NCBI RefSeq assembly: GCF_037975245.1
Contig: NC_092567.1
Location: 17,348,376-17,412,375 of the forward strand
DNA from: Apostichopus japonicus
Taxonomy: Eukaryota > Echinodermata > Holothuroidea > Aspidochirotida > Stichopodidae
Length of the DNA stretch: 64,000 nt
Direction: 5' to 3'
Each line of letters opens with the position of its first letter. Position 1 is the stretch's first letter. Below the pieces are notes generated by a model. That model did not search any database. It was not told the DNA's origin and worked only from the letters and a program-made list of their open reading frames with translations. The position numbers and the translations under genes were made by a program. Of the stretch, positions 1 through 12,246 are shown piece after piece.

Positions 1-1739
1 GAGACGAAAATGTAGAAATTTGATGTTTTACATTTGTAGATTTTGGTTTTAAGCTTTCCTTTGCTCTGATGGTATTTGAAGAAAAGAAACCTTAAAAGGA
101 ATTATTTGTATATAATTTACTTCGTTTTTATTTCTAGGGATGGTGTCAGCTTTTGCGTTATAGTTTCACCACTTAGTTCCCGTTTGTTCAATTTTACTTG
201 ACCTTCTCTTTTTTGTTTTAAGCTGCCAATTTTTGTGATTGAAATTCATGAAAGAAGAGAAATTGTAAGTCAGCTGTTATCAATCTCTCCAAGTTGTTAG
301 AAGTCGTTAATATGTTTACAAATTGAAGAAATTTGTCCTGATATAACAACCCATGGTTGCAACCGCTTCAAATACTCTCCTTTGTGAGTAATTCAGTGGC
401 TCTACTTTCTATCCTCGGTTGTAGTTTTTCTTTTACCCTATTCAATATTTAGTTGTGCATCATCAGATTCAGTTCCATGTGAAGTAATACTTTGTAAATA
501 CAACCATCTTTAAAATACAGTATTCGAGCCTGCTAGCATATAAGCTTTTCGATGGTTTATTAAACAGATTTGTTTGTTGTAGGCTTGAAAACAGCCGTTT
601 GGTTTTCATCACTGTTAGTTTCAATTTTTACGATCCCACACGTACCCCACAACAATGTAGTTCAAAAAGGTTGACGTCACTTCAGTTACTAGAGGAATAT
701 ATTTTTTTACTTAATGATAATTGTGTGAAAGTATCTCAGCGAAGAAACTTTCTAGATTGAATTGGAATTTCTCATTTAGTTAAAGGAGAGCGGGGCGGGG
801 GAGGGTGGATCAAGTTTGGAAGGATGTCTTATTAATGGCAATCTTATATTTGAGTAATACTTTGGTAATGCTCAGTAAAGATCACCGGAATGGGATTTCT
901 TAACGAGAAAAGTTTGCTTTTAAATTATGACTTTAGTCGAAAAAAGGATGAAATATAAAACTGGTTTGTGGCAGATGAGGGAAGTGCTGTGTTTTGGGAA
1001 TCAAATACAGGATGTCATTGTGTGTTTTTTTATTATTAATGTAGGTGAATCAACAGTACAACATTGGATATTTCTCAATAAAAATGAAAATATGCTCAAG
1101 TCGAGCCTACCTTCTGAATCTTCTTTGAGGTGTCGCAAAGTACAGAACAAAATCTGAGTGAGTGAATTGTATGCTTCTCTCAGTAATATGTACCTGACTC
1201 GTATACTACCCGCCCTCCCACCCCCCCCCCCACCTTGCCTTTGTCTCCGACAAACATTCACCATTTTTTTCTTTATTCGAAGATGAGCTAGTGCTGGAAG
1301 CCAAAAAGGACCAAGAGGTTCCTTATTGGGAGGGGGGGGGGGGACTTACGTAGGTGTTCATAAACTGGAAAACAATTGTCCGATAGATCATCTTAACAGC
1401 CACAGTTTGCATTCTTTCGAGAGACTGAAATTAATGTTCCGGTGGAAACCAGATCATCAGAACTTTTCGTATGGCGAAGATAAACCTTTTTTTTATTCGG
1501 TGATACTTTATGAAATTCAATACGTTCCGGCTACAGCAGAGTCAATCATGGCATAAATTTATTTCTTATGTTGAAATATTATCTACAAAGAAAAGCAATA
1601 TTTCTACCAAACTATCTTGCTTTTTGACGAAATTTAAAATAGAAAGAACATTGACAGGTAAAGCAAACATTCCATAATTATATGTCACATTTCAAAGATA
1701 TTTAAGCGAAAAGATGACAGAGCAGGTACATCTGCCACT
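1..1739. other. AT-rich stretch without a recognised gene
   Basis: Open frames here are short and look like no known family. Visible items are a palindromic CRE-type TGACGTCA at 672-679, a C-run near 1207-1232 and a G-run near 1331-1343. I see no splice-bounded exon that I can support. It could be intergenic DNA or part of an intron or UTR of a gene outside the window. Confidence 0.5.
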
Positions 1740-1907
1740 ATGATACCATTGACCACCAATATGGTGCATCTCCTGGGGTAAGGTAGGGTTTATCTAGTCA
1801 AGATAGTAACATCAATCAATCATATGATACCATTGACCACCAATATGGTGCATTTTTATGGAGTAAGGTAGAGTTTACCTAGGCAAGATAGTAACATAGG
1901 TCAACCA
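1740..1907. repeat. Two-copy tandem duplication, 84-bp period
   Basis: The words ATGATACCATTGACCACC start at 1740 and again at 1824, and both copies run on through GGTGCAT, GTAAGGTAG and AAGATAGTAACAT. The copies differ by scattered substitutions, so this is an old local duplication with no coding content. Confidence 0.85.
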
Positions 1908-4900
1908 TACTTAGTTAAAACCTAATTTAATTGAGGGTGACTCGGTTAGCCAGAGCTTATCTTCCCCCGAGGGAAAGACAAATAAAAAGAATTGTTGTAA
2001 ATACCAAAAAAAGGAAATTTAAGACAGGCAGATTAACAAATAAAAGCAGCAAATGAAAGAGTGTAAAAGAGCAGTTGGCAGAAATACAGAAAAGAGGAAG
2101 CGGATAAATAAAACAACAGTAAATAGAAAACGTAAAATAGAAAGAAAACAAACAAAACCCTGTGGGATAGTAAATATAAAAGGAACATAGGAATGAAATA
2201 AAATAATAAAACAAATATATATAGTCTTATCATGTTAAAGTAGATAAATATACATCAAATGTAAGGCTATAGATAACGATTAAAACATCTTTATCTCTTA
2301 AATTCTGGTATTATTGTAAGTTCTTTATCTCTTAATTCAACGATTTTTCTCGATATCCCAACAACTTATCCCACAATAAAAGAAGGAGAATGAAGGAATC
2401 GATAATTCACAACTCAGTAGGTAACTATATATTTCCATTAAAGTCCTTGTTAGATCAATTCGCACTACGTTAGTATCTATAGTACATTTTCTAGTTGGAG
2501 GTATTTCTCTTCTGTAATTTGCAGCCTCTATTGTATATTGCAGAAAATGAGTGAACTATGTTCCAAATGCTTATTGTTTCGAATAATATCAGTCATATGA
2601 TACCCCTTTCCTTCATAAGTTTATTGTTTTCGGTTGCATTTACAAATATAAAAAATTACTCAGATTTTGTTACGATGTGATCGATCAATTGTGATATATG
2701 CACCAGCAGTGAACTTACATACAAATGTGCTTAAATTCATAATGTTACAACATCGCTGAAACTTCAAGCAAAACACGATAGAAAATCACTCTTATAAATA
2801 GACAAATGTATAAGCAGGCTGCTGTTGATGAGGCTGGAAATAGATAAGAAAAGAGAGAGCTTCGATAAAATAAATGATTTGTGTTTTTTACTATCAATAT
2901 CCAGGTGTTTTTTTAATCGATACGAAAAGATGCTATTTAAAACGAAATACTTCTGTTTGCTTAATAGACTGCTGTAGTTGTGTAACGATAGGAAGGGATG
3001 AGGCAATACTTTGTTTGTGAGCTCAAACAAATTCACTATTCCTCCCCTTGATGTCAATGTTAATAACATGTCGGGTTAAGTTGAAATTTCCCTTGTACTG
3101 TACTCTGTTAACAAATGTTCATGTTCATTATAGTTCTGATTTTTAAATACGTATGATGGTTGGAAATATCGTAATCATTTAATGGCAACTACCAGGAAAC
3201 GATTGGATCAATAGTATCAAATAAGATCAGAAAAAAAAATAGATACCATATGAGCATCTGAGTGAATCGATGTACTTTCACAATAACCAGCAGAATTTAT
3301 GTTATTTTGCCACTCCCTGGCAGACAATTGTCAAATGGTCCATTCTTTTAGAAGACATACTGACACTAGCATCTGCAAGTGCCTTACGTATGCAACTTAA
3401 TTAAGTTTGCCAAGTCAATAGACACACTTGATTGAAAGCTCGGATTTAATTATTTTGCTATTTGGTTATATCTACAGTAGTTATCATACGATCTCATCAG
3501 AGTCGGCCATTATCATCAAAAACATCATAATACCACCATCATTATCGAGCTATTGGTATATGAAAATGCGAATACTGAACGTTGATTCTCTTCTATATAC
3601 TTTCGCCGTTGATAATCAGCCTCAAATATATATATACATTCAATATATTGTCGATACCGAACAGATAGTTTGTAGCGATTCATTTTACCCCATTCGCGTT
3701 ACAAAGCACTAAGATATTTCCTTCTAACGGACTGCTCATTTGCATGAAAAGTTTTCGCATTCCATGAGGCTGCACGCCTCGGGAACGTTGGTTGTATATA
3801 GTATGTAGGAGGTGGTGTTGTTTGCTAGCGCTATCATTGCAGCTAGCTATAGTTTTGGTAGTGCATATGCAGCAAGTGTGTGTTTTTTGTTCATATACAT
3901 GTGTAGGAATCACTTCTTGGAATAACACTGCATGTACTCCTAAGTAAGCCTATAACAGTTATTTAGTATTCTTTGTACAGTAAATCTTATACTATTGGAA
4001 TCCTTAAGATATTCTAACTCTATGCTAAAGATAATGATAAGTGTAATCTGTGTAAGCCTATATTAAGTAGGCCTAATGGGCTTACTTCCAGGGATGTGTA
4101 GTCACACATTCCTGGTCTACTGCATGTGAAAATGCAAGGGAGAAAATAGATCAGTAGAGCACACACATCCATGGTGTTTTGTCATCTCCGACTTGAAGTC
4201 TCTATACACATGTATGCTTTGCCGAAAAACTCTCATTTCTATGAGGAATTTCTACGCGATACATTTTTGCCGGAGTTAACGCTCATGTTCATATTACATT
4301 GCCTGTTTATTCAGAGGAACAGTATTTTCTAGTCATTTATGCATCGCCACCTTTAACCATGGGAAAGTTTTGATTTCCAAGGTTTGAACCTTGCAGTTGA
4401 GTTTGGCGCGCTACCAGTTGTTATGACTTATTGATACTTGCACGTGAGCTAGTAGCCAGCTTAGTATATAGTACGTTTTAATATTTAATTTAATTATTAT
4501 ATCGTTCTATCGTGCTCGCAAATATTTAGCTCGTGTTTTTAATGTAAGGACCATCTTCTAATGGATTATAAGGCGGACAGTGGAAAAGTTTTGCCGGTGA
4601 ACTTTGCGTTGCCCGTTAGGCTTGCTGTATTCTCATAGCTAGGCCTACCCATGGTCGCGCCTCAACACCCACCGTCCGTAGTATACCGTTCCGTGGAGTA
4701 TATATAACAGCAAGATCGATGCGACCTCTTGTCCGGAGCAAGCGAAGAATACTGGGGTAATATAACCTAAACATTACCCTAAATGTTGGTGGGTATAGTT
4801 GAGGTACAGCGGCGCGCAAAGGGAAAAGGTGAAGGCCTACTGTAACGTTGTTTGACGGCGGATAACACTGAAACGAAAGTGGATAGCGTACGAACTTACA

Positions 4901-6361
4901 ACCGGTTATCATATAGGCCAGTTATGAGGTGTTGGGGTAGTATTGGCACCATGATTGGAACAAACAGGATCCAACAATATATGCATGAAGTAATTGCACA
5001 AAACTTGATATTTTTAGACACACGGCTGAACCTGGAACCTAACAAAATGTTCAATGATTATTATTGTGTAAAGCAGTTTAATGAAAATCCATGCCAAATG
5101 GTCAAGCTTAGAGCAACTCTCGTCTCCGTGAGCTCAAATGTTTTATCCAAAAATGGCTGCGAACGCTGCCAGATTCTGCAAACCGGTGTTTCTCAAAGTA
5201 AACAAATTACACAATTCAAACTAAGGGTATAGGACCTTGGATGTTTGTATTTCTTACTTCTTTTTGCCCATGTGTATGTTGGAGATCATTATTGTTGTGG
5301 ATCATATCAAATTAAGGGACTGACCACGAAGAAGCAAAGTTTTAGTATGATTGGCGAATAGGAATTTACATTGTCTTAATAATTGAATATATTGCCATTG
5401 CTTTGTGTCTACTTTGCTGTCATGATTGTAATGATTGAGCCTCGTGTTTATCGTATTGTTGTTTTCAATACTATTTTGTAGAGCAGATGTATTGTGTATA
5501 TATATTTGGGGGGGGGGCATTTTTGGGGGGTGGGGGGGGCATTGGTATGTTAGTTAAACAACGCAGATATAGTTACAGGTAGTTACATATCAGTGGTGTA
5601 ATGTTGACCAGCTCCACGCTGCACAGGAATTAATAACCATCCTAAATGAAGACTTTACTGACATGTGAGAAGTTTTGCACCAACTGAAAAGACTTCAAAA
5701 ATAATAACGCGCGCGGGACGGGCTTTATTGGCGACGCATTTTTGAGGTGCAGAAAGTCTCGCCTAATCCTTGTCATGTTTTACACGTTTATGTTCTCGGT
5801 TATTTTGCCTACAGATTAAAAGCTGCGAATTATTCATCCAATTTATAAAGGGAAGGTTAAAAGTGATAGAGGGAGGCATTAACTTTACTGAGCTCTCTTG
5901 GTAAATTGTTTACTTAGATTCTACACAATCGAATTAAATACTATCTAGAATGTTCATGACTGTTAGAGGACGAACATGTGGCGTTTAGTAAATATCACTT
6001 GAGTTGACAAAGAACATTCTGCTCATTCTATTAATGACTACTATACACAAGTCAATGAAAACGTAAATATTGTATTTTTATTGACTACAAAAAAAAAGCT
6101 TTCAATGTATTTGATGTGACTTTACTCTGGAAATTGGTTATCAGTTACATTAAAGTTAATGTATTCAGTGTAATAATGTTTAGACATTCTCCAAGTCAAG
6201 CCAAGCTATTAACATGGGTGGATGATCCGCATTTTATTAATGTTGGTGCCAATTCTATTTTGCTATTAACTTTAACGACTTTGTCAGGTTTATAAAGTAA
6301 TAGTATTATGATTAGGCATGGTTAGGCAGCTTATCACGCGCAATCCGTAAGCATCTTAGCA
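1908..6361. other. Gene-poor stretch, nothing recognised
   Basis: AT-rich sequence with only short open frames. The longest (about 126 codons, 4852-5232, plus) begins at TTG and resembles no family I know. G-rich homopolymer runs lie at 5511-5540. A palindromic TAGGCCTA-type word occurs near 4065 and again near 4640. Confidence 0.5.
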
Positions 6362-6512
6362 ATGGAGACGTCGAGGTTTATTCTTCTTTTCACTCTGTTT
6401 GTATGCTGAAGATGCATTTGACTTAGCTGAGAACGAGCCAGACTTAAAATGGACTCTTAACGATGTGCAAGTCTACTGTGACACTTGTACGTTTATTGAC
6501 CATTTTTGGTGA
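6362..6512 (+). pseudogene. Possible frameshifted small secreted-protein ORF
   Basis: An ATG at 6362 opens METSRFILLFTLFVC, which looks like the start of a signal peptide, then hits TGA at 6407. In the +1 frame from 6405 a peptide-like reading of 35 codons (AEDAFDLAENEPDLKW onward, with two cysteines) continues to a TGA ending at 6512. A single indel or an unrecognised junction would join the two. I do not recognise a family. It may be a decayed gene, an exon of an unannotated gene, or chance. Confidence 0.18.
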
Positions 6513-8051
6513 TAAAAACTATCGATTCTATATATTATGATACATACCTCGATGATGCTTTCAATTCTTATAACAATAACATATCTCTCTTTAGTCTGCT
6601 TACGAAGTCTTATCACTTGAAACGAGGCTACTTGATTAACTGCAACTCCAACTTTTTATCAAGTAGTCTTCCAGTTTTACTGTATGTTAGAGAGGTTAGT
6701 AAGTTTTCCACGTTAAAATTTTTGCAAACATACCGAGCTTGAAGGTACAAGATTGCCAGGTTTATTGAGAGCAGAGTTATTGAGTACTAAGGTCAAATTG
6801 ATAAACAATTATGATAATGTATGCCTTGCAGGTGTGAAGTATACTTTACTAAGATAAAGCTAATCTACAAATCAACATGGATAAGCCGGATTGAAAGAAA
6901 TCCTGAGGAAACAGGCATGCCCTTAATTTGGAAAAACCCCATCTATGCAAATCAATATCATTACAATTGCAGTGGCCATATACTGTTAATACAAACTGGC
7001 TGGCAATTAAAGGACGTTTTTTTTCAGATTAAATCATACAAACTCGAGTCAATAACAACTCTCAGTGTAAACCTTACAGGATATGTAGGAAGGTATTACA
7101 ATTAGAAAAATACCACTCGCCTCCACAAAGCCAGGCAACATCTTTCTTGTTTCCGTCTTAGTAAACGCAGATCTCCCAAAGTGAACGACCGACATGGAAA
7201 CATGTATTTTCAGGGCTAGAATTTGTACGTTATGAAATAATGTCCAACAAATTGGACCGCGAATCAGGCTGCTTGCTTGAATGTTTCGACAGTGAAAGGA
7301 AAAACATTTATAAACATTATGACGATGGGCATCATAACTCTCGCCTGTTTTAGTGCTAAATATTATGTCAGTTTTAAGTGTTTTTTTTTCTGGTTTTTGC
7401 TTTCATACGTTGTACCGAGAGGTTATTGCCGTTTGTTGTCGTGGCGTATACAGACTTTCTCTTCTCCTCTTTTCTAATTTTGGCATAAACACTTTTCTGG
7501 ACAGTAACCGATTCGATATGTTATTCGATGTTTGTATGTTGGCTACATTTCATTGTCTTTAATTCTCTTTCATCTCTTAGGAAGATATAAAGAGAATAAA
7601 TCAGCTGAAAATGAACTGCAAAACCAAATCGAAGGACACGTGTTTCTTTGCAATAAGGTTTATTGCTATGAACAGCGCTTCGGAATGAAATTATGACTAG
7701 AAAATAGTTTCGATAATCAAATGATGTTTTCTGAATTTGTTTAAAGACGAATAAATTTAATGACAAAGCAAATCCCAATATGTGAGAAGACTGCTAGTTT
7801 TAAGGAAAACCTGAAATAAGGACCATGTACAGTCTCAATCCAGTTGAAATTGTACAATCAAACAGCTAAATCAAAGAGTATGGCAATCTCTGAAGATTTT
7901 ACTATCAATGTCAGTGATAAGATGGTTATATAAAGTTGAGATTAACCATATGCTCTACATAAGGCAATGCAAGACCGATACTGTTGGTTAAAATACAACC
8001 TACCAAACACAAACTTACTTTCCGCAACGGAAATGTCATTTCTAGGAGTAT
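6513..8051. other. No recognised gene
   Basis: A 90-codon open stretch at 6832-7105 follows an acceptor-like TTGCAG, but its translation matches nothing I know. The rest is AT-rich without motifs. Confidence 0.4.
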
Positions 8052-8290
8052 CCCAGCAAACACATAACGTTCTTATAACATTTTGAGAAGGGCGTTAAAA
8101 TGTTTTAAAAATGTTGTTGTAAAGTTATTTATAATATTTTGTAGATATCAAATTAAACATAGAAACGTTTAAAAAAAAATCCTAACATCTTTTATAAAAT
8201 AGTTTCTACAAATGTAGAAATGTTTTGAAAACGTTTAGAGGAAGGCATCGAAAAAGCGTAGAAAATATGTAGCAAAACTCCGTTCTTTTC
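8052..8290 (+). mobile_element. End of a CCCAGCAAA-terminated non-autonomous element
   Basis: The segment opens with CCCAGCAAACACATAACGTT and continues as degenerate AACGTT / AACATTTT / GTTTTAAAA words, the style of element that has many short inverted internal repeats. The first nine bases match the left terminus of the foldback element at 17572. No matching right terminus is visible, so the copy is truncated or its other end has diverged. Confidence 0.45.
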
Positions 8291-8524
8291 AATTCAACAC
8301 AGCTACCTGCAGAGGGAAACCTTTCAATTGATCAAAGTATCGCTGATTTTTGTCAGAATGTCACTACACTATTATAGCATTATCAAAATGTTTTCATTTT
8401 GACTTACAACATATTAATAACATACCTCTTATTTCCATTAAACTGTTTATTGTCTCACTTACATAACCTCCCAAAGATGGCATGAAAAAGAAAAATCTGG
8501 CTCTGTCTAAAAGATAATTGATTA

Positions 8525-8990
8525 TAAACAGATTGCAAAAATGTTTGGCGTTTGTTGACCTCAAATGACGTTTGACCTCACCAAAATATGTATGCTTCAT
8601 GTACATAATGTGGTTCATATACATATTAAATATGAGATTTGCCCATGCTAACCTTCTTGAGATATCGTGTTTACAAGTTTCACAATTTGGCCCCTGGTGA
8701 CCCAAAATGACCTTTGAAATCCACAAGAACACTACGCTTCTTGTACTCAATGTTATGCACCTTCATCACAAGTATGAGATTTGCCCAAGCATCTTATATG
8801 AGATATCATGTTGACAAGGTTTTAAAAATTTAACTTTAAAAGAACGTTGAACTACACCAAGCTTCTTGTACTCAGTATGGTGCTTCTACACACCAAATTT
8901 GAAATTGGTCCGACCATACCTTCTCCAGAGAAACACGTACGCCATCATGAATGCATAGGTTACGAATTCCTCGAAACCAAAAATAGTTTC
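8525..8990. repeat. Degenerate ~130-bp repeat family, about three units
   Basis: Recurring blocks: (G)ACCTCAAATGACNTTTGA, CTTCTTGTACTCAATGT, TACACACCAAATNTGAAAT and GAGATATCGTGTTTACAAG. The end reads ACGCCATCATGAATGCATAG. A second, shorter copy with the same block order and the same ending lies at 54730-54990. I take it as a dispersed repeat of unknown class. Confidence 0.7.
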
Positions 8991-9473
8991 TGGAAGCTGC
9001 CATTAAGTCCCATAGTGCCACTAGGACCTGAAAGCTTTCTTTTCTCTTTGCTTTTTCATTGTATACTTTCAAGATAGAATGTCAATAGTTTTGACCCTGA
9101 AACCGAAAGTTCATGTTAAAACGTTCAATATTTTACAAATCAACATTATTTAAAAACCTGATCTAAAGTAGCATTAAAATTTGGTATCTCCCAAATAGAA
9201 TAAAAAGTTTTCTGGCTGAGTTGGGGCGTTATTCATGACAGTTATCGCTAAAACATATAGACTAATAATGATGGTAGGGTTGTGTCTCTTTTAAAATCTA
9301 GGCTTGATGTATATGTGACACATGATTCTTATTGACATATCGAGGAGTTGTCAGGCTTTTTTCTAGAAAGTATACCATATGATCATACCATATGATCATA
9401 GAACGTGTACCAGTTTAAAGTAGGGAGTGAATTATGTTTCATGGTAGGCAGGAATTGGAAGTGTGAATATTAC
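8991..9473. other. Intergenic, 3' of TRIM-like gene A
   Basis: AT-rich, no recognised feature. A short perfect duplication (ACCATATGATCAT) sits at about 9372-9396. It probably includes the 3' UTR of the minus-strand gene ending at 9474. Confidence 0.4.
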
Positions 9474-10745
9474 TTAAAACCTAATCCTAAAAAACTTCAT
9501 AAACTTCCAAACAACCAACACAAAGCCTATCACTAATTTTACCTCCCAACTTAATGGTCTTTTGTAAATTGGAGGTAGAACCGTCCGATGATATTCTATG
9601 AGACTACCAATGACCAATTTAATCTTATGTTCACTGTGGTAAGTCCCTAAATGATAAATCTTTAGTTTAAGAAGTATTTCGTTCTGTATCTTGATGCATA
9701 TCTTGCCCATGTCCTCATCCAAGTTGTCCAATGACTTACATACATTAGGAAAATCCTCTACAACTGACCAGTCGTTTTCAGACTTAATGATTTCTGATGC
9801 TGATCTTTCAAGTTCGTCGTATCTCTTGATTACTTCGTAAGCTCTTGCGCGTAGATCATACAAAATTTCATGCTCCTGGTTCTGTTCCACACGTTTCTCA
9901 TAATCCTTATATGTATCTTGTAAAGCCCTAAGCTTTTTAACTAGTTTATCCTTATTCTTGAGGCCTAGTTGCATATTCTCATTTAGGTTAACGAGCAAAA
10001 CCTTCATCGTCACATATGATATGTCAGTTCTTAGATAAACAAAGTTACGAAATTCAGCGATAACCGTTTTAAGTTCCTCTAGAGCTTCGTCAAATATAGC
10101 AATTTCATCTTGCATCTTTAGTCGTAAGCATGCATATTGGTAGCACAATATTTTCTTGTATGCATCATTTCCCTTTAGTAATTCATCCACAAATGACATA
10201 TTGTAAAATGATTTCCTTTTTTCGATCGATACTCTCAGTTTCTTTTTTAGTATCATCTTCTCCTTTTCAGCAAGAATTCGAATGTCGTTTATAACGCAGT
10301 CAGATGCAACACGCTGGACATGAGTTATTCCATTTAACTTGAGACTAATCTCTCTCAGTGGTGGTTCTTTGGTTACATTCTTGTTTTGATGCCACAAATA
10401 GCAAGCTTGGCAGAGGTGTCCGTTCCTTTCAAAACTATGGTTTACGCAACCAATAGAATCATGTTTAACAACGCCAGTAATCTCACTTCTCTTTCTATGT
10501 AAGTCCTCGACAATATTTTTAACTGCATAATCTGTTTTAAATCCTTCTGGTGGGATTGTGAATAAATCCCGACATACAACGCATTCTAGTTCTACTTGCC
10601 GTTGTTTAATATACGATTCTAAACAGTCACTGCAATATCTATGAAGACATGGTAACACCTTGGGTTCTTTCAAAGGTTGAATGCAAATTGGACAAGACAG
10701 CAGCTTGTCTTCGATTTCATCAAGAACTGTGGTTAAATATTCCAT
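9474..10745 (-). CDS. TRIM-like RING E3 ligase with C-terminal membrane anchor (copy A)
   Basis: Uninterrupted frame of 423 residues from M at 10745. A C3HC4 RING lies at residues 18-58 (C18, C21, C33, H35, C38, C41, C55, C58). The following B-box region is degraded: only a CQAC pair and one histidine are recognisable around HLCQACYLWH. Long charged helices follow, probably coiled coil, then a hydrophobic segment (VKLVIGFVLVVWKFM) before a basic tail, as in a tail-anchored protein. RING domains recruit E2 enzymes for ubiquitin transfer, so this is probably a membrane-bound E3; the target is unknown. The frame stays open to an ATG at 10847, but the start at 10745 aligns exactly with the paralogue 1.5 kb away and is preceded by an AG, so a 5' UTR splice just upstream is plausible. 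The layout recalls TRIM13 and TRIM59, but orthology is not claimed. Confidence 0.85.
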   Translation of the reverse strand: MEYLTTVLDEIEDKLLSCPICIQPLKEPKVLPCLHRYCSDCLESYIKQRQVELECVVCRDLFTIPPEGFKTDYAVKNIVEDLHRKRSEITGVVKHDSIGCVNHSFERNGHLCQACYLWHQNKNVTKEPPLREISLKLNGITHVQRVASDCVINDIRILAEKEKMILKKKLRVSIEKRKSFYNMSFVDELLKGNDAYKKILCYQYACLRLKMQDEIAIFDEALEELKTVIAEFRNFVYLRTDISYVTMKVLLVNLNENMQLGLKNKDKLVKKLRALQDTYKDYEKRVEQNQEHEILYDLRARAYEVIKRYDELERSASEIIKSENDWSVVEDFPNVCKSLDNLDEDMGKICIKIQNEILLKLKIYHLGTYHSEHKIKLVIGSLIEYHRTVLPPIYKRPLSWEVKLVIGFVLVVWKFMKFFRIRF

Positions 10746-12246
10746 CCTTGGATAGGGTGTGGTTACTGAAGGTAAGATTCTCTCTGTTAAGAAGAAAATA
10801 AAGTGTAGTAAATGGTACCAATCTTCTTGGAAATATCCTATTCTCATGTTTATATCTCAATAAAGGTGATGTAGATGACAAACCGCCGAAGATGATACTT
10901 AACACACACAAAAAAAAGACTGATGAGTTACAAATTCACCCTCACTATTCGGAGTGGTTAATATATTGTGAAAGAGAAAATAAAAGGTATGGACAAACAT
11001 AGGTCAAACCAGGAATTCGGGAACTAAGTGAAAAATCAATTGGAGGAGACATTTGTTGCTACTGTTCCGTGACGTCTTGAATCTCTGGAAGGAATATATG
11101 TGGAATACTGGAATGCAACGGGGGCAGACTCAGACAATAACGGAGCGAGAAATGAGAAGACTAAGGATAGAACCAGGATTTATTCACCTATAGATACAGA
11201 AAGGTCAAAGACAACACAATGCAACAAGCCAAGTGTCTCTAACTCCACGACAAACTATCTTTATCTCCCATAACTAATCCTATCGGGATTTACCTACCCT
11301 TATATTGACATTAATGGTTGACTTTTCGGAAGATTCGCCAACAGGTGTAGCGTACTTAGAGCCCTTCCTGGAAACGACAACCGGATATAAATGTGATACC
11401 TCTGTTTTGTCCATTACACTACCCAATGTGACACTGTTTAGCATCAAAGCCATATTACAAAGGTATGTTGCAGGAGTCAGTAAGGAAGTAAGAGTCTGGA
11501 ATTATTCAAAAGCAATGCCTTGATGTTTGTCTTACGGAGAACTATTTGAATTTAATGATAACTTATATAATCAAATCCACGGTTCTCCAAACAGATACAT
11601 GTGGTATACATGTTCAGGAATGGCTTTACGAATATTCAACAACATGCGTGGGTGAATAGTATGAAAGGAACAGCTACCCTGGTCATGTTCACGTTGCAAA
11701 TGACCCTTGTATAAAAATATCTTATTTAATGAATCGCTTTTCATTTTAACCGAGCTTTAAAGTATCCATTTTGTTTACTCAGACGACAGACAATATTCTA
11801 TCAGATTCTGCGAGCACATGCAATTCATTCATTTTCAATTCAGCAAAATCGCAAGTTATTGGATACAATAGCCTTTTGCTTTTTTGTTTTCTTGTTGTAC
11901 AAGAAGGGAGACAGCTAATCTCGTCACTCATAAACATCCAAACCAATCATGTTTGGGATTTATCATTTGCCTTTAGCAGTTACGTGGGTCCCACATGAGC
12001 AAGTTCTGGTATCGAAAGTTGCATAATTGAACATATGATAACCTTAAAATACAATAAAACCAGAAATTTGAAATCACTCAATTCTTAGCTTTCTGTCAAA
12101 TATTTAAGATGTAATATAAAATTAAAAAGGTCACTATCTTCTACATCTATGTTTAGGAACAAATCACCAACGTCTGGCCAAAGAAGTTTTGTTGGCTAAG
12201 ATATGATATTTTCCTGGCATTGAGTATTCATATGTATGCATTAGCT
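10746..12246. other. Spacer between the two TRIM-like genes
   Basis: About 1.5 kb with only short open frames and no transposon I recognise. It should contain the 3' UTR of copy B and the promoter or 5' UTR exon of copy A. The stretch 10746-10847 is an in-frame extension of copy A that I treat as noncoding. Confidence 0.45.

Noticed and set aside
4852-5232. 126-codon plus-strand open frame
   Set aside because: Starts at TTG rather than ATG, has no family resemblance or domain, and no splice or promoter context supports it.
10746-10847. 34-residue N-terminal extension of TRIM-like copy A
   Set aside because: The paralogue starts at the position equivalent to 10745, the extension has no counterpart, and an AG just before the inner ATG fits a 5' UTR splice.
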